Assembly: GCA_041580375.1 (NCBI GenBank)
Contig: JBFGDZ010000158.1
Span: 1 to 8,270 of the forward strand
Direction: 5' to 3'
Length of the DNA stretch: 8,270 nt
Source: JAPUIN01 sp041580375
GTDB taxonomy: Bacteria; Acidobacteriota; Polarisedimenticolia; Gp22-AA2
Both the position numbers and the translations under genes were made by a program. The notes below the pieces were generated by a model, which had not been told where the DNA came from, ran no database searches, and saw nothing but the letters and a program-made list of their open reading frames with translations. Shown here piece by piece: positions 1 through 6,287 of this stretch. Position 1 is the stretch's first letter. The number at the start of each line of letters is the position of its first letter.

Positions 1-52
1 GCACCATCAGCGCGGCGCCCGCTCCGGGTCCCCACTCGCGAAGTATTCTCAT
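1..52 (-). CDS. Start of third gene of ABC exporter operon (partial, GldG-like by context)
   Basis: Only the first 17 codons are visible (MRILREWGPGAGAALMV); the rest lies beyond the left edge. The ATG at 52..50 follows the permease stop by 10 nt, and GGAAGG sits 4 nt before it as a ribosome binding site, so it is translated as part of the same operon. In many bacteria an ABC-2 ATPase plus permease of this type is followed by a membrane-anchored GldG-like auxiliary protein. That identity rests on gene order alone, because 17 residues are too few to recognise a family. Confidence 0.6.
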   Translation of the reverse strand, partial: MRILREWGPGAGAALMV

Positions 53-62
53 GCAGCCTTCC

Positions 63-905
63 TCATCGCCACCGCTGCGACTCCAGGACTCTCTGCGTGA
101 GGAACAGGGTCATAAAGATGAAGGACGCGTAGAAGATCACGTGCTGGGTGTCCAGAATACCCTTGCGGAAATCCTCGAAATGCTCGATCAGCGAGATCCG
201 GTTGAGGAATTCGCCCAACGTCGGGCCTCCCGTTCCCAGCCCGGCGGCGGCCCAGAGGCCACCGGTCAGCCGGTCCATGACCTCTCCCAGCGTCACCGAC
301 GCCGAATCGGCCATGAAGTTGATGACCCACAGGATCAGCAGCACGCCGAAGGAGCCGACGGCCGCCACGATCTGGTTCTCCGTCAGCGAGGAGAGCAGCA
401 GCCCCACCCCGAAGAACGCGAGCCCCATGAGCAGGATCCCGAGATAGCCGACGAGCGTCGCCTTCATGTCGGGGCGGGCGTCCGAGGCGAGGAGCAGGAT
501 CGGGTGTGCCAGGGTTCCGGCGAGCATGACGAGAAGCAGGGCCGCTCCTCCGAGGAACTTGCCCAGAACGACCTGGGCGCTCGTGATCGGGCAGGTGAAG
601 AGCAGCTCGGCGGTCCCGGCGCGCCGTTCCTCCGCGAGAAGGCGCATCGAAACGACCGGGATCATCATGAGGAACAGGAAGCCCATGTTGCCGAAGATCG
701 GACGGATCACCATCGCGTTGATGTTCAGCTGCTGGCGGTAGAAGGGGTCGCTGCCGTAGCGGAGACAGGCGTCCGAGAAGTACCACAGCGCCGACCAGAA
801 GATGTACCCGGTGAGCGCCATGAAGACTCCGATGACGGCATACGCCAGAGGCGAGGAGAAATAGGCGCGGATCTCCCGCCACGCGATGGCGCTCACGTTC
901 CTCAC
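63..905 (-). CDS. ABC-2 type transporter permease (GldF-like)
   Basis: This is a 280-residue integral membrane protein, the channel partner of the ATPase encoded just upstream. About six hydrophobic segments can be seen, for example around YAVIGVFMALTGYIFW, FLFLMMIPVVSM, LLLVMLAGTLAHPILLL and IVAAVGSFGVLLILWV. The short segment RLLAEERRAGTAELL after the second helix is the typical ABC-2 coupling region, and the C-terminal SLIEHFEDFRKGI followed by a last helix is usual for this family. I chose the GTG at 905, which overlaps the ATPase stop as GTGA and has GGGGA 7 nt upstream. A second in-frame GTG at 896 has its purine-rich site too close. The overlap implies translational coupling. The exported substrate cannot be told from sequence; Gld-type systems are linked to gliding in Bacteroidota, but most relatives are uncharacterised. 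Confidence 0.92.
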   Translation of the reverse strand: MRNVSAIAWREIRAYFSSPLAYAVIGVFMALTGYIFWSALWYFSDACLRYGSDPFYRQQLNINAMVIRPIFGNMGFLFLMMIPVVSMRLLAEERRAGTAELLFTCPITSAQVVLGKFLGGAALLLVMLAGTLAHPILLLASDARPDMKATLVGYLGILLMGLAFFGVGLLLSSLTENQIVAAVGSFGVLLILWVINFMADSASVTLGEVMDRLTGGLWAAAGLGTGGPTLGEFLNRISLIEHFEDFRKGILDTQHVIFYASFIFMTLFLTQRVLESQRWR

Positions 906-1834
906 GGTGCGTCCCCGCGGACGACGCGCATGAAGATGTCCTCGAGACTGAGGGTCAGCGGGCGCATCTCCAGGAGCCCCCAGCCGCCCGCCACGGCCCG
1001 GCGGGCGATCTCCTCGCGCACGTCGCGATCCCCGCCGCTCTCGACGACGAGCAGCGCGCCATCGCCTTCCTCCCGCCTCACGCGGAGCACGCCCGGAATT
1101 TCCCGGAGCCCTTCCAGCGCTTTCCCGTCGGAGCGCGCCAGCCGCACCGCGACGCTCCTCGTTTTCTCGTTCCGCGCCGCGAGGTTCTCCAGGGTGTCCT
1201 CCGCGGCGATCCGCCCCTCGTTGATGATCAGCACCCGGTCGCAGGTCATGGTCACCTCCGCCAGGATGTGCGTCGAGAGAATCACCGTGTGATCGCCCGC
1301 GAAACCCTTGATGAGCCGGCGGATGTCGCGGATCTGCGACGGGTCGAGCCCGACCGTCGGCTCGTCCAAAATCAACACCTGGGGATCGTTCAGGATCGCC
1401 TGCGCCAGACCGACGCGCTGCTGGAACCCTTTCGACAGGAGCCCGATCGGGCGCCCGGCGACCTCTCCGAGCCCGCAGCGGTCCAGGGCGTCGTCCACGC
1501 GCGCGGCGATGCGCGGCCGGGGCACGCCGCGCACGGTCGCGACGAACCGCAGGAAGGAGCGGACGAGCATCTCGTGGTAGAGGGGCGGGTGCTCGGGCAG
1601 GTAGCCGAGCCGTTTCTTCGCTTCGAGCGGCTCGTCCAGGACGTCGAACCCGGCCACGCGCGCCGTTCCGGACGACGGAGGGACGTAGCCGGCGAGGATT
1701 CTCATGGTCGTCGTCTTGCCGGCGCCGTTCGGACCGAGGAACCCGAGAATCTCCCCGCGCGCGACGGAGAAGGTGACGTCCTCGACGACGGTCCTGCCGC
1801 CGTATGTCTTGGTGAGTCCGGACGCTTCGATCAT
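902..1834 (-). CDS. ABC transporter ATP-binding protein (GldA/CcmA-like)
   Basis: This 310-residue cytoplasmic ATPase powers the downstream ABC-2 permease. All nucleotide-binding motifs are intact: Walker A GPNGAGKT at 34-41, signature LSKGFQQ at 133-139, Walker B VLILDEP at 153-159, D-loop GLDP at 162-165 and the switch histidine in STHI at 189. About 90 residues follow the ATPase core; they end in LSLEDIFMRV, the usual tail of this group of drug-, lipid- or polysaccharide-type exporters. The start MIEASGLTKTYGG is the expected family start, with a GGAG-containing site upstream. The gene heads an operon with the permease (4-nt overlap) and a third gene, behind the promoter at 1931-1959. The substrate is unknown. 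Confidence 0.95.
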   Translation of the reverse strand: MIEASGLTKTYGGRTVVEDVTFSVARGEILGFLGPNGAGKTTTMRILAGYVPPSSGTARVAGFDVLDEPLEAKKRLGYLPEHPPLYHEMLVRSFLRFVATVRGVPRPRIAARVDDALDRCGLGEVAGRPIGLLSKGFQQRVGLAQAILNDPQVLILDEPTVGLDPSQIRDIRRLIKGFAGDHTVILSTHILAEVTMTCDRVLIINEGRIAAEDTLENLAARNEKTRSVAVRLARSDGKALEGLREIPGVLRVRREEGDGALLVVESGGDRDVREEIARRAVAGGWGLLEMRPLTLSLEDIFMRVVRGDAP

Positions 1835-1930
1835 GTCGGCTCGCTCCGCCGGGCTCGCGCCCCGCGACCGGGACCGCCACGGTACCGCGGAAAGGCGGGG
1901 TTGACCAGCGGACCTGCGAGAAGGGGCGCC

Positions 1931-1959
1931 AAATTAGCGCGCGGGCCGGGCGCTGTCAA
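1931..1959 (-). promoter_or_regulatory. Sigma70-type promoter of the ABC exporter operon
   Basis: Read on the minus strand, a perfect -35 TTGACA (1959..1954) and a -10 TAATTT (1936..1931) are separated by exactly 17 nt. Transcription would start near 1924, leaving a leader of about 90 nt before the ATPase ATG at 1834. The AT-rich -10 stands out in a very GC-rich stretch. Confidence 0.75.
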
Positions 1960-1971
1960 GTGCTCCGCGGG

Positions 1972-2676
1972 TCACCAGCCGCTTCCCCGGCTCCGCCCGG
2001 CGCCGGCCCCGGGAATCGTTTCGGCGTGGTAGCCCTCGGCGGTGACGTAAAGGAGCATCGCCGGGCCGGAAGCCTGGGGGAACCACCTCGAGGCCCGGGT
2101 GCGGACGTCGAGCCAGGGAATGAACGGATCGCACGCGACGAGAGCCCGGGCCGCGCGCGGCAGCGGTGCGAGCACGGCCGTCTCGCCGCGGCTCTCCGGC
2201 GTCGTGCCGGTGGTGTTGGGCGTGCCCACCAGATGATGAATCCGATGACCGTTTCTCAGTCCGAGCCACCGCAGGGAGGGGCTCCACTCGACGAAGATAC
2301 CGGCCACCGCCCAGCGGGCGCCGGCGATCTCCCCCTCGAGCTCGCGATCGTCGATGTACAGGGGATCGGGCCGGAAGGTGACGGCGGTCCTTCCCCACCC
2401 CGCCTTCCGGGACTCGAGGCGTCCGATGCGGGCCATCTCCGCCGTCGACTGAAACGCCGATTGGCAGACGGCCAGTCCGCCGAGCGCCAGGCCGACGAGC
2501 AGCACCGGCAGGCGCAGCAGGAGGCCCGTGAAGCGATCGTGGATCGTGCCGGGGCGGTAAGGCGCCCCGGTGCTGGCGCGGGCGCGGACCGCGCGGCCCA
2601 GGCGGAGGCTCCCGCTGACCGTGAGCAGGAGCCCGCACGCGGAGATCACGATGGCCAGCAGGGCGAGTCGATCCAT
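1972..2676 (-). CDS. Two-helix membrane protein of unknown function
   Basis: I do not recognise this 234-residue protein with certainty. Residues about 3-24 and 51-75 are strongly hydrophobic (LALLAIVISACGLLLTV; LLLRLPVLLVGLALGGLAV), giving two membrane helices joined by a basic loop. The remaining ~160 residues form a soluble domain, seemingly of beta type (TAVTFRPDPLYIDD, WAVAGIFVEWSPSLRWLGL), ending in a Gly/Ser/Arg-rich tail. It faintly resembles short proteins annotated as 'cation/multidrug efflux pump', but that is a weak impression. The frame stays open upstream to 2904; I start at ATG 2676 because it opens directly into the first helix and a promoter lies at 2734-2763, inside the upstream extension. 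No strong ribosome binding site is visible. It is monocistronic and is followed by the ABC operon's own promoter, which overlaps the region just past its stop. Confidence 0.7.
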   Translation of the reverse strand: MDRLALLAIVISACGLLLTVSGSLRLGRAVRARASTGAPYRPGTIHDRFTGLLLRLPVLLVGLALGGLAVCQSAFQSTAEMARIGRLESRKAGWGRTAVTFRPDPLYIDDRELEGEIAGARWAVAGIFVEWSPSLRWLGLRNGHRIHHLVGTPNTTGTTPESRGETAVLAPLPRAARALVACDPFIPWLDVRTRASRWFPQASGPAMLLYVTAEGYHAETIPGAGAGRSRGSGW

Positions 2677-2733
2677 GTCGTCGGACCGCCAGCCGCGCCG
2701 GGCGGAGGGCCCGCCGCGCGGATGGCGGGCGGC

Positions 2734-2763
2734 ATCGTACGCGCGGATGAGCGGCCACGTCAA
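2734..2763 (-). promoter_or_regulatory. Probable promoter of the two-helix membrane protein gene
   Basis: On the minus strand TTGACG (2763..2758) and TACGAT (2739..2734) are 18 nt apart, a reasonable sigma70-type pair. The start would lie near 2727, about 50 nt before the chosen ATG at 2676, which supports that start over upstream ones. Confidence 0.5.
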
Positions 2764-2785
2764 CGCCGGACGCGGGCTCTCGTGC

Positions 2786-2814
2786 GTGACGTCACCGCCA
2801 TCTGCTGGTAGACT
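2786..2814 (+). promoter_or_regulatory. Weak promoter overlapped by a GTGACGTCAC palindrome, upstream of the zinc-finger gene
   Basis: GTGACG (2786-2791) and TAGACT (2809-2814) are 17 nt apart and could form a weak sigma70 promoter reading toward the ATG at 2855. The -35 hexamer is the left part of a perfect 10-bp palindrome, GTGACGTCAC (2786-2795), which could be an operator for a dimeric regulator. After the predicted start lies a very GC-rich stretch with a possible GGGGC/GCCCC hairpin just before the ribosome binding site. Confidence 0.4.
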
Positions 2815-2854
2815 TCCGCACCGGGGCGCGGGCGCGGCCCCGCGGGGAGAGTCC

Positions 2855-3067
2855 ATGCAGGCTTGCCGATTCGTGACCAGCTGGGGCGGTGTGGGCCGGT
2901 GCACGCGACCGGCGCACCGCTCCGGCTTCTGCCGATTTCACTACGACTGTTACCGCAAAGGCGAGATCACCGATCGCGGCCTGATCTCGGAGAAGCTCGA
3001 CGATCAGGTGCGCCGCCGCGAGATCAATTTTTACGGGATTCCTTCCGAGTCCGAGCCAGCCGCCTGA
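2855..3067 (+). CDS. Small Cys/His zinc-finger-like protein
   Basis: This is a 70-residue protein. The N-terminal half carries C4-x11-C16-x9-C26-x2-H29, with the local pattern RCTRPAHRSGFCRFHY. It matches a recurring four-ligand zinc-binding motif (C..PA...G.C..HY followed by basic residues) seen in small bacterial and phage proteins and beside some HNH nucleases. Cys32 is an extra possible ligand. The C-terminal half is charged and probably helical (LISEKLDDQVRRREI). GGGGAGA lies 4 nt before the ATG, a strong ribosome binding site that fixes this start although the frame stays open upstream to 2570. It is likely cytoplasmic and may bind nucleic acid or a protein; no function can be assigned. 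Its last 44 nt overlap the end of mltG on the other strand. Confidence 0.75.
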   Translation: MQACRFVTSWGGVGRCTRPAHRSGFCRFHYDCYRKGEITDRGLISEKLDDQVRRREINFYGIPSESEPAA

Positions 3068-4130
3068 GCCGGTATGGCTTCTTCTGATACTCCCAGACCG
3101 CCCTGTTGTGCTCCTCGAGCGTTCTCGAGAAGTGGTGCCGTCCCGTATTCTTCGACACGAAATAGAGAAAGTCCGTCTCGGCCGGCTCGAGCGCGGCCGC
3201 GAGAGCCCCGCCTCCGGGATTGCCGATGGGACCGGGCGGCAGGCCGAAGTACCGGTAGGTGTTGTAACGTGAGTCGATGCTCAGATCCCGCTTGCGGATG
3301 TTCCCGTCCCAGGCATTGCGCATCGCGAGCGCGTAGATCACGGTCGGATCGCACTGCAGACGCATCCTCTTCTTCAGGCGATTGTGGAACACGGAGGACA
3401 CCAGCTCGTTCTCCTCGGCATGGGCCGTCTCGCGCTCGATCATCGAGGCCAGCGTCACCGCCTCGCGCACGGTGAACCCCGCCTCGCGCGCCGCCTCGAT
3501 CCGGTCCGGCCCGAACACCTCCCGGAATCGCGAGACCATCATCCGGACGATCGTCTCCGGGCCGGTCCCCTTCTGCAGGCTGTACGTATCGGGGAACAGA
3601 TAGCCCTCGAGATCGACCGCCTCGCCGTCCAGATCGTCGATGAGCGACACGTCCTGGAAAGCCTCGTGGTAACCGTCCGGGGCGCCGAAGCCGTACCGGG
3701 ACAGGTGATCGAAGATCTCGTCCGATCGCAGTCCCTCCAGGATCGTCACCTTGTGGTAGTACACGTCGCCGGCGATGATCTTGTCGAACACCTCCCGCGG
3801 TGTCATCGGCCGGTTGAAGGAGAACTCGCCCGCCTTGATGCCCCGGGAGCGGCCGGTCATTCCGAGATAGGTGAGCGCGTGCGCGAACGGCTTGACGACC
3901 CCGTGGCGCTCGAGGAGCCTCAGCGCGCGCGCGGCCCCCGCGCCCTCGGGAATCTCCACGATGGTGTAGGCGCCGCCGTAGCCGCGGTAGGGGATCGACG
4001 CCCACAGAACGATCCGGATCGCCAGCGTCCCGAAGACGAAGAGCAGGATTGCGCCGCCCACGCCGAGGACGACCTTCCAGCGTCTCCGCAGACCCAGAAG
4101 CCCGGTCTCGATCAGTCTGCCTGTTCGCAT
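3024..4130 (-). CDS. mltG: Endolytic peptidoglycan transglycosylase MltG
   Basis: This 368-residue YceG/MltG-family enzyme cleaves nascent glycan strands at the inner membrane and is thought to set glycan length. A basic N-terminus is followed by one membrane helix at about 20-43 (VVLGVGGAILLFVFGTLAI). A LysM-like subdomain comes next (VEIPEGAGAARALRLLERHGVV region), then the catalytic domain with EGYLFPDTY at 175-183, ASMIERET at 228-235 and LQCDPTVIYAL at 258-268. Glu232 corresponds to the catalytic glutamate of E. coli MltG (E218). The length is normal. The ATG at 4130 lies inside the end of ruvX (19-nt overlap), so the two genes are co-translated; this pairing is widespread. The basic C-terminal tail (RLRRLARTRKESRKN) is encoded where the zinc-finger gene ends on the opposite strand. 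Confidence 0.96.
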   Translation of the reverse strand: MRTGRLIETGLLGLRRRWKVVLGVGGAILLFVFGTLAIRIVLWASIPYRGYGGAYTIVEIPEGAGAARALRLLERHGVVKPFAHALTYLGMTGRSRGIKAGEFSFNRPMTPREVFDKIIAGDVYYHKVTILEGLRSDEIFDHLSRYGFGAPDGYHEAFQDVSLIDDLDGEAVDLEGYLFPDTYSLQKGTGPETIVRMMVSRFREVFGPDRIEAAREAGFTVREAVTLASMIERETAHAEENELVSSVFHNRLKKRMRLQCDPTVIYALAMRNAWDGNIRKRDLSIDSRYNTYRYFGLPPGPIGNPGGGALAAALEPAETDFLYFVSKNTGRHHFSRTLEEHNRAVWEYQKKPYRLRRLARTRKESRKN

Positions 4131-4582
4131 CGCCTCGCGTCCAGATAGGACTGCAGGATGATCACGGCCGCGACCTGATCGACGATCGCCCGGCGCCGTT
4201 CCCTTCTCACGTTCCCTTCGATGAGGGCTCTCTCCGCCTGCACCGTGGTCAGTCTCTCGTCCCAGGGAATCACCGGGATCCCGGTCGCGCCCCGCACCCG
4301 ACCCATGAAGGTCTCCGTCAGCCGCGCCCTCTCCCCCTTCGAGCCGTCCATGCCCAGCGGCATGCCCACGACGATCCCCCCGACCTCGTTCTCCCTCACG
4401 ATCGTGCGGATGCGCTCCAGGTCCCTCGAGCGCGAGACGCGTTCCATCGTCAGCAGGGGACGCGCAGCCGTTCCGGCGGGGTCGCTGATCGCCACGCCGA
4501 TCCGGCGGTCTCCGAGATCGAGCGCCAGAACCCGCCCCGGAAGCGCCCCGCATCGTCCGAGGTCAGGCGGTTTCTCGTTCAC
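4112..4582 (-). CDS. ruvX: RuvX/YqgF family RNase H-fold nuclease (Holliday junction resolvase-like)
   Basis: This 156-residue cytoplasmic protein has the RNase H fold, a family implicated in Holliday junction resolution and in maturation of 16S rRNA ends. The conserved acidic residues are present: Asp22 in LALDLGDRRIGVAISD, GMPLGMDGSKG at 73-83, Asp108 in WDERLTT and Asp135 in VDQVAAVIILQSYLD. The length matches the family. I start at GTG 4582 because it gives a normal N-terminus before the first strand; no ribosome binding site precedes it and it sits about 10 nt after a -10 element, so translation may be leaderless. The nearby ATG at 4586 is out of frame and stops after seven codons. It is co-transcribed with mltG. 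Confidence 0.93.
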   Translation of the reverse strand: MNEKPPDLGRCGALPGRVLALDLGDRRIGVAISDPAGTAARPLLTMERVSRSRDLERIRTIVRENEVGGIVVGMPLGMDGSKGERARLTETFMGRVRGATGIPVIPWDERLTTVQAERALIEGNVRRERRRAIVDQVAAVIILQSYLDARRCEQAD

Positions 4583-4591
4583 GCATCGTAA

Positions 4592-4618
4592 GTTATACGG
4601 CGCTCGAGGGAAGGTCAA
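4592..4618 (-). promoter_or_regulatory. Probable promoter of ruvX-mltG
   Basis: On the minus strand TTGACC (4618..4613) and TATAAC (4597..4592) are 15 nt apart. Both hexamers are close to consensus but the spacer is short. A start 6-8 nt after the -10 falls at about 4586-4584, almost on the ruvX GTG. Confidence 0.5.
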
Positions 4619-4653
4619 GGCGTCGGACCCGGCGCGGGCGGAGCCGCATCGGC

Positions 4654-6135
4654 TCATCGCGTCGCGGTGCGCTCGGCCCAGTGGCGGATCCTGGGGATGT
4701 AGGTCGCCGGATCGTAATCGGGGCTGTTGTCCTGCGTGTGGCAGGTCACGCACGCGGTCGTCGTGGCGCGGCCGAATCCGGGACCCGTCGTCTCCGGGTG
4801 ATCGCGCGAGGGACCGTGGCAGGATTCGCACCCCACATGCTTGAGACCCGGTGTCGCGAGCGCGCTGACGAACCCGCCGGGACGGCCGAACCCGATGGTG
4901 TGGCAGCCGACGCACGCGGGATTGAAATCCTGTCTCGCCGTGACCAGGGCGTCGAACGCGTGTGCGTGTCGCGAGCTCTCCCAGATCGCGTAGGCCTCCT
5001 CGTGGCACGTGGCGCAGCGCGCGGACCCGGTGAAGCCCGCCCCGCCGACGTCGGCTCCGCCCGCCCCGTCGACGTCGGCTTCGTCCGCGGCGGCCCCCTC
5101 CCCGAGGACGGGCGAATGGAACGGCCCCGCGGCGATCGCCCGTCCGCGGTTGTAGTCATTCACGGCCACCTTCGTGCGCTCCATCAGGCCCGCCAGCGCG
5201 GGGTCGTCCGGCCAGTCGGCGGTGAGCTGGATCGTATGCCGGACGTTCGACACGATCGTCCCGTCCTTGTCGAAACGCAGGCGGACCTCGCCGAGGTGCA
5301 TGCCCTGGTGCCCGATGTAGAGGAGCCGGGTGCGGCCGAATCGCGTGTCCTCGGGAAAATCGTCGCTGCGCGTTCGATCGGGACCGTGTCCGCCCAGGAT
5401 CAGATCGAGCCCGGTGACCCTCTTCGGCAGCGCTCGCGCCTCCCGCAGGTCGAGGTTCACGAGGGCGATCACCGCGTCCGCGTTCTTGATCAGATTCGGG
5501 ACGTGGCGGGCCGCGGCGCCCATGGGATCGATCGTGACGATCCGCCGTCCGTCCGGTCCCTCCGCCAGAAAGGCGGGGTCGTTGCTCGTCAGCCCGATGA
5601 ACCCGAGCCGCATGGAGCGCCGGGCGGCCCCCGTCCGGAGCTTCACCTCGCGCACCGCGGTCGGCTCGACGATCGGCTCGCCACTGTCCTGCCACACGAC
5701 GTTCGCGGAGACGAACTCGAATCGCGCGCGCTCGCGCCAGCTTCTGAAGGCCTCGAACCCGTGCGCCAGCTCGCCGGGGGTCACGTTGGTGACCCTGTAA
5801 TCGAGCGTGTTCATCCCCTCGACGAGAGCGTCGGTCTGCATCTTTCCCGGCGTGCCCTCGTCGCCGGCGAAGCGGCCCGCGTCGACGAAGATCACCGGCG
5901 TCTCGGGGTACGCCCGGCGGAACGTCTCGCGGTAGCCGGCCCTCCGGGCCAGTCCCCCCTTGGGATTGCGGGGTCAGCCGCAGGGCTCGATCCAGCCCTT
6001 CACCTGGGAGGTGTACACGAGGGCCAGATCCGGAGCCGGTCCCTGGGGAAGCGGCTCCTCGGCGCCGGGTCCGGCCGCGCCGCCCGTCGCGAGGATCGCG
6101 CACAGCAGAATGACGAATACGTGGTCCCGCTTCAA
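4654..6135 (-). CDS. Exported UshA-like tetraheme cytochrome c, predicted selenoprotein with in-frame TGA
   Basis: This is a 493-residue periplasmic protein if the TGA at 5976..5974 is read as selenocysteine (Sec54). The TTG at 6135 has GGGAGG 4 nt upstream and opens a signal peptide (basic KR, then VFVILLCAILATGGAAG). The motif EPCG-Sec-PRNPKGGLARR (50-65) runs through the TGA in one frame; relatives I recall have EPCGC here. The UshA/5'-nucleotidase-like domain follows to about 340, with FVDAGRF and LILGGHGPD. A Gly/Ala/Asp linker (about 345-369) leads to a cytochrome c554-like domain with heme sites CATCH 374, CVGCH 408, CESCH 436 and CVTCH 462, plus likely axial histidines in RHAHAF, DHPETT and RHW. 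The protein probably transfers electrons in the periplasm; its substrate is unknown. The usual phosphoesterase metal ligands look lost. A SECIS-like hairpin at 5936-5952 supports recoding. The alternative, a pseudogene or sequencing error, is less likely given the intact frame and motifs. The gene is monocistronic with its own promoter. Confidence 0.88.
5046..5088. repeat. Short tandem repeat coding the interdomain linker of the tetraheme selenoprotein
   Basis: Two 19-nt copies (5046-5064 and 5070-5088) differ at two positions and have a 24-nt period. They encode the repeated ADVDGAGG/ADVGGAGF pattern between the UshA-like and heme domains. This looks like slippage expansion of a flexible linker. 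Confidence 0.6.
5936..5952 (-). promoter_or_regulatory. Predicted bacterial SECIS hairpin
   Basis: On the mRNA (minus strand) positions 5952-5946 (CUGGCCC) pair with 5942-5936 (GGGCCGG) in a 7-bp stem with one U-G pair, closing a GGA loop at 5945-5943. The loop is 28 nt after the UGA at 5976-5974. Bacterial SECIS elements lie inside the coding region just after the UGA, with a small apical loop carrying a G in its first two positions at about 16-37 nt; this hairpin meets each point. The same bases encode conserved residues (GGLARRAG), so structure and protein constraints overlap. A competing CCCC/GGGG pairing just after the UGA is possible. Confidence 0.72.
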
Positions 6136-6177
6136 CGTGCCTCCCGCATGAACGGTTCCGATGACGGCAGGGAAGGA

Positions 6178-6206
6178 ATTATAAGACCGGGGTGCAGGAC
6201 GGTCAA
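6178..6206 (-). promoter_or_regulatory. Strong sigma70 promoter of the tetraheme selenoprotein gene
   Basis: On the minus strand TTGACC (6206..6201) and a perfect TATAAT (6183..6178) are 17 nt apart. Transcription would start near 6171, about 36 nt before the TTG start at 6135. Its position well upstream of the TGA supports transcription of the pre-TGA segment together with the rest of the gene. Confidence 0.82.
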
Positions 6207-6249
6207 ACACGGATCCCGCGGCGCGCGCGGGCGGGGCCGGATCCCTTTC

Positions 6250-6278
6250 TTGCGCGCTTCCCATCGATCCGCTAGAGT
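6250..6278 (+). promoter_or_regulatory. Promoter of the DUF3467-DUF4321-maf operon
   Basis: TTGCGC (6250-6255) and TAGAGT (6273-6278) are 17 nt apart. It diverges from the selenoprotein promoter; the two -35 boxes are 43 nt apart, and two GGATCCC copies (6211-6217, 6239-6245) lie between them. Confidence 0.6.
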
Positions 6279-6287
6279 GAGGCGCCG

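Noticed and set aside
51..1292. Long plus-strand open frame opposite the ABC permease and ATPase
   Set aside because: The opposite strand encodes clear ABC motifs in order. This frame has low-complexity Glu/Arg/His-rich sequence without family features.
906..1880. N-terminal extension of the permease frame through the ATPase gene
   Set aside because: The frame is open but translates to Arg/Gly-rich noise and overlaps a real ATPase gene. The permease starts at the GTGA overlap.
4112..4130. ruvX-mltG overlap as a novel arrangement
   Set aside because: The pairing of yqgF/ruvX with mltG and short overlaps between operon genes are common in bacteria.
4131..4553. Upstream extension of the mltG frame through ruvX
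   Set aside because: The translated sequence is Arg/Gly-rich shadow of ruvX. The membrane anchor and normal MltG length begin at ATG 4130.
4641..4655. GAGCCG-CAT-CGGCTC hairpin at the end of the tetraheme gene as an intrinsic terminator
   Set aside because: The 6-bp stem overlaps the stop codon but no T-run follows on the coding strand, so it lacks the second half of an intrinsic terminator.
5974..5976. The TGA as a disabling stop codon, making the tetraheme gene a pseudogene
   Set aside because: It is the only interruption in 494 codons. Motifs on both sides are intact, the promoter and signal peptide are good, and a hairpin of the right size and distance follows. Decay would normally leave frameshifts or further stops.
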